Positions 57,713-64,000 of a stretch of DNA of 64,000 nucleotides are shown in pieces. Under the pieces are notes generated by a model. The model saw only the letters and a program-made list of their open reading frames with translations, did no database searches and was not told the DNA's origin. Every line of letters begins with the position of its first letter. Positions within the stretch are counted from its first letter, which is position 1. The stretch comes from Mesorhizobium waimense (lineage in GTDB: Bacteria; Pseudomonadota; Alphaproteobacteria; Rhizobiales; Rhizobiaceae), in the NCBI RefSeq assembly GCF_003601975.1, contig NZ_QZWZ01000023.1, positions 1 to 64,000 of the forward strand, in the 5' to 3' direction. Position numbers and translations under genes: made by a program.

Positions 57713-58303
57713 CTATTTGACCTTCAGCGTGTCCAACCACTGGGTTACGCGTTCGATGGTCTGGCGCTCTTGTGGCGCCTGCATCGAGAACCCGTCCATC
57801 AGGCGCGCCTGAGGTGCGTGGCTGGCCAGAACCGCCTGGCTGTTGCCGAGCCCGAAGCCGCCATGCGTGATGAACGGAATGATGGTCTTACCCGCAAGGT
57901 CGTGGACCGCCAGGAAAGTGCGGATTACGGGCGGCGCGGTTTCACCCCAGATGGGGAACCCCAGAAACACCGTCGCATAAGAGGCGGTGCTCGGAAGCTG
58001 GGCTTTGATTGGCGGCCGGTTGCCGCGATCGCGCTCCTGCCGCGCCCGCTCGACGGTTTCGAAGTAATCGGCCGGGTAAGGTGTCGCCGGCGCTATCTCG
58101 AAGAGATCGGCCGGCAGCGCCCGGCTGAGTTGCCCGGCGATGACGCGGGTGTTGCCGCTCCGCGAAAAGAACGCCACCAGCGACTTGCCATCCGAGCGGG
58201 GCGCCGCTTCGGCCTGCGTAACCGATGCGCTTCCGGCAGCGAGCGGCAGCAACAGGGATGACATGAGGATCTTCCGCCTCGTCGGCTTTTGAGCATCGGT
58301 CAC
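57713..58303 (-). CDS. Exported flavodoxin-like protein
   Basis: 196 residues from GTG 58303. TRRKILMSSLLLPLAAGSASVTQAEA is a Tat-like signal, then a flavodoxin fold: SLVAFFSRSGNTRVIAGQL (FMN phosphate loop), YATVFLGFPIWGETAPPVIRTFLAVHDL and GGFGLGNSQAVL. It is expected to bind FMN and act in the periplasm, folded before export. Last of three minus-strand redox genes. Confidence 0.85.
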   Translation of the reverse strand: MTDAQKPTRRKILMSSLLLPLAAGSASVTQAEAAPRSDGKSLVAFFSRSGNTRVIAGQLSRALPADLFEIAPATPYPADYFETVERARQERDRGNRPPIKAQLPSTASYATVFLGFPIWGETAPPVIRTFLAVHDLAGKTIIPFITHGGFGLGNSQAVLASHAPQARLMDGFSMQAPQERQTIERVTQWLDTLKVK

Positions 58304-58317
58304 TGTTCAGATCCCGA

Positions 58318-59307
58318 TCAGAGCCCGGTCATCTTGAGCGCGGCTTTGGGCAGACGTTCGCCCTGGACCTCGATCTTCGCCAGGGCGTCGGCGAGTTCCT
58401 GCAGATCCTGCGCGGTCAGCGTCACGTCGACCGCGCCAAGGTTCTCCTCCAGACGGTGACGTTTGGTGGTGCCGGGAATTGGCACGGTCCAAGGCTTTTG
58501 GGCCAGCAGCCAGGCGAGCGCGACCTGGGCGGGTGTCGCACCTATGCGCTCGGCCACACTCCTCACGACATCGACCAGGGCCATGTTGGCCTTGCGCGCC
58601 TCCGGCGAGAAGCGAGGCACATTGTTGCGGAAATCGGTCGGGTCGAACTTGGTGTTTTCGTCGATCTTGCCGGTCAGGAACCCCGCGCCCAATGGGCTGA
58701 ACGGCACGAAACCGATGCCGAGCTCTTCACAGAGCGGCAACAATTCCGCTTCGACGCCTCGATAGAATAGCGAGTACTCGTTCTGCACTGCCGTGACCGG
58801 CTGGACTGCGTGCGCGCGGTGGATGGTCTGGACGCCCGCTTCCGAAAGCCCCCAATGGCTGACCTTGCCTTGAGCGATCAGGTCCTTGATGGCGCCGGCG
58901 ACGTCCTCGATCGGAACGTCCGGATCGACCCTGTGCTGGTAGAACAGGTCGATACGGTCGGTTTTGAGGCGCTTGAGGCTCGCGTCCGCGACACGTTTGA
59001 TGTGCTCGGGCTGGCTGTTGGTGCCGCCGCTGCGCTCGCCGGTCTCGAGATCGATATCAAATCCGAATTTGGTGGCTATCACGATCTGATCGCGGATCGG
59101 CGAAAGCGCCTCGCCGAGGAGCTCCTCATTGGCGAAAGGCCCATAGGCTTCGGCGGTGTCGAAGAGCGTCACGCCCCGCTCGTGCGCGAGGCGCACGAGC
59201 CCGATCATCTCCGCCTTGTTGGCTGGCGGCCCGTAAGCGGAGGTCATGCTCATGCAACCCAGGCCGACGGCGGAGACCTGCAGGCCTCCAAGTGTTCTAG
59301 TTTTCAT
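58318..59307 (-). CDS. Aldo/keto reductase
   Basis: 329 residues. Motifs LFDTAEAYGPFANEELLG (D, Y of the tetrad), VIATKFGF (K), LFYQHRVDPDVPIEDV (H) and GTTKRHRLEEN (NADPH phosphate contact) make a full AKR with cytoplasmic location. It converts a carbonyl to an alcohol with NADPH. It is similar in sequence to the Tat-linked AKR immediately upstream (59346-60509), probably from a tandem duplication. Confidence 0.94.
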   Translation of the reverse strand: MKTRTLGGLQVSAVGLGCMSMTSAYGPPANKAEMIGLVRLAHERGVTLFDTAEAYGPFANEELLGEALSPIRDQIVIATKFGFDIDLETGERSGGTNSQPEHIKRVADASLKRLKTDRIDLFYQHRVDPDVPIEDVAGAIKDLIAQGKVSHWGLSEAGVQTIHRAHAVQPVTAVQNEYSLFYRGVEAELLPLCEELGIGFVPFSPLGAGFLTGKIDENTKFDPTDFRNNVPRFSPEARKANMALVDVVRSVAERIGATPAQVALAWLLAQKPWTVPIPGTTKRHRLEENLGAVDVTLTAQDLQELADALAKIEVQGERLPKAALKMTGL

Positions 59308-59345
59308 GACGAACTTCCATGCGATCGTTGTGTGTGACTATCAGT

Positions 59346-60509
59346 TCAGCTCTTTTCTGGTGCTTCGACGCCTGAATAGACCAGCACGGCATCGGGAAGG
59401 CGCGAGCCCTGAACCTGGATTGCGCCGGCCGCGGCGTTGAGTTCTGCAAGTTCCTCCGGCGTGAACTGGACCGAAGCCGCGCCGATATTTTCGAGCATGT
59501 GCGGCATCTGGGTCGTCCCGGGTATGGGAACGATCCAAGGCTTTTGCGCCATCAGCCAGGCGAGCGCGATCTGCGCGGCGGAAGCTTGCTTGCGCTTGGC
59601 CCAGCTCTTGATCAGCTCGACGAGCGCCAGATTGTGCGGCAGGTTCTCCGCCGAGAACCGACCCTCGATCTTGCGGATATCACCGTCCGCAAACCGCGTT
59701 CTGGCGTCGATGGCGCCGGCCAGGAACCCCACGCCGAGCGGGCTCCATGGGACGAAGCCGATGCCAAGCTCCGCGCAAAGCGGAAGCACTTCGCTTTCCG
59801 GCCCGCGCCATAGCATTGAGTATTCACTCTGGACGGCGGTGACCGGCAGGGCGGCGTGAGCGCGGCGGAGGGTGTTCAGTCCCATCTCGGACAGCCCCCA
59901 GTGCGTGACCTTGCCCTGGTCCATGAGATCCTTGACCGCGCCGGCGACGTCCTCGATCGGTACGTCGGGGTCGACCCGATGCTGGTAGAGCAGGTCAACG
60001 CGATCGGTGCGCAGGCGCTTCAGCATGCCCTCGACCGCCGCCTTGATGTGGTCCGGGCGGCTGATCAGCCCTGGGCGCCGCTCGCCCGTTTCCAGGTCGA
60101 TGTTCCAGCCGAACTTCGAAGTGATCACGACGCGGTCGCGAAACGGCGCTACTCCCTCGCCAAGGATCCGCTCGACTTCATGCGGACCGTAGGCCTCCGC
60201 GGCGTCGAAGAAGGTGACACCTCGATCGAAGGCGGTCCGGATAATGTTGATCATCTCGGACCGGGTCGGGATTGTCGTCTGATAGGTCCGGCTCATGTTC
60301 TGGACGCCGATGCCGAGGCTGGAGACTTCCAGCGAGCCCAGCTTCCGCCGCCCGCTTAGGGCCGCAGTGCTGTTGACGCCTGTCGCTTGAGCGCTCTCCT
60401 GGGCTGGCGCCTGGGAACCGGTGGCCAAGAGAAGCGGCGTCGCCGCGAAACTTCCCGCCGCGCCCAGAAAGCCACGGCGCCCCATCTTTAGAATGCGTTC
60501 GTTTGCCAT
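59346..60509 (-). CDS. Tat-exported aldo/keto reductase
   Basis: 387 residues. The first 35-40 residues contain GRRGFLGAAGSFAATPLLLATGSQAPA, a clear twin-arginine signal. The AKR core has FFDAAEAYGPHEVERILG, VVITSKFGW, LLYQHRVDPDVPIEDV and IPGTTQMPHMLEN, all four tetrad residues. It should fold with cofactor in the cytoplasm and be exported. First gene of the operon; the divergent LysR gene is 110 bp away. Confidence 0.93.
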   Translation of the reverse strand: MANERILKMGRRGFLGAAGSFAATPLLLATGSQAPAQESAQATGVNSTAALSGRRKLGSLEVSSLGIGVQNMSRTYQTTIPTRSEMINIIRTAFDRGVTFFDAAEAYGPHEVERILGEGVAPFRDRVVITSKFGWNIDLETGERRPGLISRPDHIKAAVEGMLKRLRTDRVDLLYQHRVDPDVPIEDVAGAVKDLMDQGKVTHWGLSEMGLNTLRRAHAALPVTAVQSEYSMLWRGPESEVLPLCAELGIGFVPWSPLGVGFLAGAIDARTRFADGDIRKIEGRFSAENLPHNLALVELIKSWAKRKQASAAQIALAWLMAQKPWIVPIPGTTQMPHMLENIGAASVQFTPEELAELNAAAGAIQVQGSRLPDAVLVYSGVEAPEKS

Positions 60510-60594
60510 GCCTGCTCTCCTTCTCGGTTGATGCCGCGAAGAAAGATAGGGGCTGCGGCATCATGCGATAACCTGCTATAATCCGCATGAGCCT

Positions 60595-60609
60595 GTTAGC
60601 TGGACTAAC
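60595..60609. promoter_or_regulatory. LysR binding site candidate
   Basis: GTTAG-CTGGA-CTAAC is a perfect 5+5 inverted repeat ending about 10 bp before the LysR start and located in the divergent promoter region of the AKR operon. LysR sites typically have such interrupted dyads. Confidence 0.5.
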
Positions 60610-60618
60610 AAATACATC

Positions 60619-61509
60619 ATGCAGAACTTCAACGATCTCGCCGCATTTGCGACCGTCGCCCGGGAACGGAGCTTCACGCGCGCGGCAGCCAAGTTGGGGG
60701 TGTCGCCCTCGGCACTCAGTCAGACCATCCGCAACCTTGAGGAGCGGGTTGGACTCAGGCTTCTCACCCGGACCACGCGGAGTGTGGCACCGACCGAGGC
60801 CGGTGGCCGCCTCTTGCGCACCGTGGGCTCGAGGTTCGAGGAGATCGAGGCAGAACTGGCCACCTTGAACGCGCTGCGCGAGAAACCGGCCGGAACGGTC
60901 CGCATCACCACCGGTGAGCACCCGGCGATTTCCGTACTGCAGCCCGCGCTCAAGCGGTTCCTGCCGGACTATCCCGACGTCCAGGTTGAGATCATCGTCG
61001 ACTACGGCCTGACGGATATCGTCGCCGAGGGTTATGATGCCGGCGTCCGCATGGGCGAGCAGGTGGCGAAGGACATGGTGGCTGTCCGTATCGGGCCGGA
61101 CATCCGCATGGCCGTGGTCGGTTCGCCGAAATATTTCAAGCGCTTCCCGGCCCCGCGAACCCCGCAGGACCTAACCACACACAGATGCATCAACATGCGG
61201 CTGCCGACTTACGGCGGACTGTTCCCGTGGGGTCTCGAGAAGGACGGCCGCGAGGTGAAGGTGCGGGGCGACGGCCAGCTGGTCTTCAACAATCTTGGCA
61301 TGCGGCTGAGTTCAGCGCTGGACGGGTTGGGGGTCGCCTACATGCCTGAGGACCAGGTACTTCCGCACGTTGCGCAGGGGCGGCTCATCCGGGTGCTGGA
61401 GGAATGGTGCCCGTACTTCCCCGGCTATCACCTGTACTACCCAAGCCGGCGTCACACGTCGCCGGCTCTATCCTTACTGATAGACGTCCTGCGTTACCGG
61501 GGCAGCTGA
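60619..61509 (+). CDS. LysR-family transcriptional regulator
   Basis: 296 residues. HTH: FNDLAAFATVARERSFTRAAAKLGVSPSALSQTIRNLEERVGLRLLTRTTRSV. The remaining part is the usual effector fold. It is divergent from the AKR/flavodoxin operon, so it probably controls it in response to a carbonyl, quinone or oxidative cue. Confidence 0.93.
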   Translation: MQNFNDLAAFATVARERSFTRAAAKLGVSPSALSQTIRNLEERVGLRLLTRTTRSVAPTEAGGRLLRTVGSRFEEIEAELATLNALREKPAGTVRITTGEHPAISVLQPALKRFLPDYPDVQVEIIVDYGLTDIVAEGYDAGVRMGEQVAKDMVAVRIGPDIRMAVVGSPKYFKRFPAPRTPQDLTTHRCINMRLPTYGGLFPWGLEKDGREVKVRGDGQLVFNNLGMRLSSALDGLGVAYMPEDQVLPHVAQGRLIRVLEEWCPYFPGYHLYYPSRRHTSPALSLLIDVLRYRGS

Positions 61510-61686
61510 TCGAGCGCGACGCTTGTCCGGCTGCAGCCAATGCTGCGATCACGGGGCCTCGTTCAATTGGCTACAATGTCAAATCAGTCCGGCCGCGATG
61601 TTACGGATCTTAAGTCAAATTTTACCGAACCGGCGCCATGGCTTGAGCCCTGCCGGGTGTTCTCTCCAGTGTGTTTCGCGTAAAGG

Positions 61687-62490
61687 GTGATGATGCGTAT
61701 TGTCAGGACGATTCCGCTGCTTTTCGCCTCCGGGCTGCTCACCGTGTCCGCCGCGAATGCCGGCGAGGGGAGTTGGTTGTCCGGTGACTGGTATTTGACG
61801 CTCGGAGCCACGGGCCTGGTCGCGCCGGATTTCGAGGGCGGCAAAAAGTACATGCTCAGCGCCCAGCCGATCATCTCCCTCGGCAAGGCCGGTCCCCAGG
61901 CTCGCTTCACCTCGCGCAACGACAACATCTCGCTGGCCCTGATCGACGATGGCAGCGTGCGGGCCGGCCTGACCGGAAAAATCCTGTTTTCCCGCGACAG
62001 CGACGATGAGCTGAAGGGCCTCGATCCCGTGCGTTGGGGCGGCGAGGCCGGCGGCTTCTTCGAATTCTATCCGCTGGACTGGGTACGCGCCCGGGCCGAG
62101 CTCAGGCACGGCATCCGTGCGCACAACGGCTTTGTCGCCGACATCGCCGCCGACGCCTTCTACGACGTGACGCCAACGGTCCGCATTTCGGGCGGGCCAC
62201 GCATTTCCTTCGCCTCGGCGGACTATTTCGACGCTTACTACGGCGTCAACGCCACAGAGGCGGCGTCGTCCGGCCTCAGCGAATACCATCCGGGCGGCGG
62301 TCTGAAGTCGACCGGCCTGGGCGGCGCGGTGACCTGGAAGGTGACCGAGCCGATGACGGCCAGCCTGTTCGGTGAATATTCGCGCCTGATGGGCCCGGCG
62401 GCCGATTCCAGCCTGGTCAAGGAGCGTGGCGACCGCAACCAGTTCACGGTCGGCGTGTCGACCACCTATCGCTTCGACTTTTCGATGTAG
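61687..62490 (+). CDS. MipA/OmpV-family outer membrane protein
   Basis: 267 residues. Starts at GTG 61687 or ATG 61690/61693; AAAGG lies upstream. Signal peptide ending NAG/GEG, then a beta-barrel-like pattern with alternating hydrophobic strands and a terminal aromatic strand VSTTYRFDFSM. Family members scaffold murein hydrolases or act as porin-like proteins; the role here is not known. The next feature is ileS. Confidence 0.88.
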   Translation: MMMRIVRTIPLLFASGLLTVSAANAGEGSWLSGDWYLTLGATGLVAPDFEGGKKYMLSAQPIISLGKAGPQARFTSRNDNISLALIDDGSVRAGLTGKILFSRDSDDELKGLDPVRWGGEAGGFFEFYPLDWVRARAELRHGIRAHNGFVADIAADAFYDVTPTVRISGGPRISFASADYFDAYYGVNATEAASSGLSEYHPGGGLKSTGLGGAVTWKVTEPMTASLFGEYSRLMGPAADSSLVKERGDRNQFTVGVSTTYRFDFSM

Positions 62491-62723
62491 CGATTTGAAC
62501 TGGGCGCTTTATTCCTGCTGACTAATCCGCTAAAAGCCCGGCCATGACGAGCTTTTCGCACCTTTTTGCGATCGCGATACGAATTACGAGCCCGGTGTTC
62601 CGGGTGGCCTGAGAGCCGCCGGAGCCGCCGGGAATCTTGGCGTGCGCCTCTCGCGCTTTTTCCAGATCATGATAGTTCAACGCCCGAGCTCTTTTGCCGC
62701 CGGGCAATGCACATGGCAGACCG

Positions 62724-64000
62724 ATGACCGACACCCCAATGACCGATACAGCTGAAACGATCGACTATTCCAAGACGCTCTACCTGCCGCAGACGGATTT
62801 CCCGATGCGCGCCGGCTTGCCTGAAAAAGAGCCGCTGCTGGTCAAGCGCTGGCAGGACATGGACCTCTACCGCAAGCTCCGGCAGGACGCCGCCGGCCGC
62901 ACCAAATACGTGCTACATGACGGCCCGCCCTACGCCAATGGCAACATCCATATCGGCCACGCGCTGAACAAGATCCTTAAGGACGTCATCACCCGCTCGT
63001 TCCAGATGCGTGGCTACGATTCGAATTACGTGCCCGGCTGGGACTGCCACGGCCTGCCGATCGAATGGAAGATCGAGGAGCAGTACCGCGCCAAGGGCAA
63101 GAACAAGGATGAGGTGCCGGTCAACGAATTCCGCAAGGAATGCCGGGAATTCGCGGCGCACTGGATCTCGGTACAGGGCAGCGAGTTCCAGCGGCTCGGC
63201 GTCGTCGGTGATTTCAAGAACCCCTATACGACGATGGCTTTCCATGCCGAGGCGCGCATCGCCGGCGAATTGTTGAAGTTCGCCATGTCGGGCCAGCTCT
63301 ACCGCGGCTCCAAGCCGGTGATGTGGAGCGTGGTCGAGCGCACCGCGCTGGCCGAGGCCGAGGTCGAATACCAGGACTATGAGAGCGACATGATCTGGGT
63401 GAAATTCCCGGTCGCAAGCCTTGCCCGCCCGGTCTCCGGCACTGAAGGTGAACAGCCGGCGGCATTGTCCGAATCCTCGCTGGACCTGCTCGAAGCCCAT
63501 GTCGTGATCTGGACGACGACGCCCTGGACCATCCCAGGCAACCGCGCCGTCAGCTATTCGCCGCGTGTCGCCTATGGGCTCTATGAGGTCACGGCGGCGG
63601 AGAACGCGTTCGGCCCGCAGCCCGGCGAAAAGCTGATCTTTGCCGACGCACTCGCCGAAGACTCGGCGGCCAAGGCCAAGATCGTCTTGAATCGCCTTCA
63701 CAACGTCTCGGCCGAACAGCTTGAAAGCCTTACGCTTTCGCACCCCTTCAGGGGGCTTGGCGGCGGCTATGAATACCCGGTGCCGATGATCGCCGGCGAA
63801 CATGTCACCGACGATGCCGGCACCGGCTTCGTGCACACCGCGCCCAGCCACGGCCGCGAGGACTTCGACGCCTGGACGGATGCGGTGGCCGAGCTGCTCA
63901 AGCGCGGCATCGACACGGCGATCCCGTTCCCTGTCGATGATGCCGGCTTCTTCACCAAGGACGCGCCGGGCTTCGGGCCGGACCGCGAGGGCGGTGCCGC
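62724..64000 (+). CDS. ileS: Isoleucyl-tRNA synthetase (partial, runs off the right edge)
   Basis: The N-terminal ~425 residues are inside the window. Class I synthetase motif HIGH occurs at residues 76-79 in PPYANGNIHIGHALNK; GWDCHGLPIEWKIE and the editing-domain segment AEAEVEYQDYESDMIWVKF with WTTTPWTIPGN follow. It charges tRNA-Ile. Two in-frame ATGs, 62724 and 62739, both precede the conserved start. The KMSKS loop lies beyond the window. Confidence 0.97.
   Translation, partial: MTDTPMTDTAETIDYSKTLYLPQTDFPMRAGLPEKEPLLVKRWQDMDLYRKLRQDAAGRTKYVLHDGPPYANGNIHIGHALNKILKDVITRSFQMRGYDSNYVPGWDCHGLPIEWKIEEQYRAKGKNKDEVPVNEFRKECREFAAHWISVQGSEFQRLGVVGDFKNPYTTMAFHAEARIAGELLKFAMSGQLYRGSKPVMWSVVERTALAEAEVEYQDYESDMIWVKFPVASLARPVSGTEGEQPAALSESSLDLLEAHVVIWTTTPWTIPGNRAVSYSPRVAYGLYEVTAAENAFGPQPGEKLIFADALAEDSAAKAKIVLNRLHNVSAEQLESLTLSHPFRGLGGGYEYPVPMIAGEHVTDDAGTGFVHTAPSHGREDFDAWTDAVAELLKRGIDTAIPFPVDDAGFFTKDAPGFGPDREGGA

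Noticed and set aside
62522..62734. Minus-strand open frame of 70 codons between the MipA gene and ileS
   Set aside because: It overlaps the ileS start on the opposite strand, has no convincing ribosome binding site, and its composition is not clearly protein-like.

Overview
The window looks like a chromosomal segment of a Mesorhizobium-like member of the Hyphomicrobiales. Reasons are high GC with rhizobial codon use, two groESL loci each preceded by a CIRCE operator, short palindromic intergenic elements of rhizobial type (about 4.03, 38.5 and 50.4 kb), many small-molecule ABC/MFS/LysE transporters with divergent LysR, TetR, MarR, LacI and AraC regulators, and a HAD - ribF - ileS block at the right end. 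The genus call is an inference from style; no rRNA or tRNA gene was found to confirm it.

Layout. 0-0.13 kb: first codons of a groES-like gene running off the left edge, with a perfect CIRCE. 0.3-10.1 kb: SDR/LysR pair, TetR/MFS pair, a lactone-oxidase-type flavoenzyme overlapping a PLP fold-type III enzyme, a methyltransferase divergent from an ATP-grasp-like protein, a MarR-GNAT fusion, and a frameshifted AraC regulator. 10.4-15.1 kb: a LacI-controlled ribose-type ABC operon ending in a terminator; its ATPase gene is frameshifted in a C run. 15.2-22.1 kb: lipoprotein peptidase, methyltransferase, small membrane protein, nucleoside hydrolase, LysE and EamA exporters. 22.2-34.0 kb: a mosaic in which pieces of the 3' end of an mscS gene and of a sugar-binding-protein gene recur as degenerate direct repeats between unrelated cassettes (a haloperoxidase/PAP2-like exported enzyme; a second groESL with ten small genes; a cytoplasmic thermolysin-like protease coupled to a ComEC-like MBL hydrolase). 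34.6-39.6 kb: a winged-helix/TPR regulator, then a cobalamin riboswitch driving an ABC importer. 39.7-43.2 kb: MarR-EmrAB-type efflux. 43.4-47.9 kb: a PAS-PAS-GAF-GGDEF-EAL protein, a CAP lipoprotein, HxlR and GST. 48.0-55.3 kb: three TadE/TadG-like genes, two with von Willebrand domains and both broken in this sequence. 55.6-57.5 kb: HAD and ribF. 57.5-62.5 kb: a MITE-like element, an exported flavodoxin, two aldo/keto reductases (one Tat-exported) with a divergent LysR, and a MipA/OmpV protein. 62.7 kb to the edge: ileS.

How it hangs together. groES at the left edge and HAD-ribF-ileS at the right resemble neighbours of one conserved chromosomal block in relatives (from memory), so most of what lies between may be accessory DNA collected at one spot. 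The gene sets are short, self-contained regulator-plus-effector modules with no transposase in sight. The most novel-looking element is the protease-MBL pair at 30.9-34.0 kb with a palindrome in its promoter region. Three of the four disrupted genes carry single-base changes, two of them in short homopolymers, so sequencing error must be excluded before calling them pseudogenes; the fourth has a clean internal deletion of about 50 nt.
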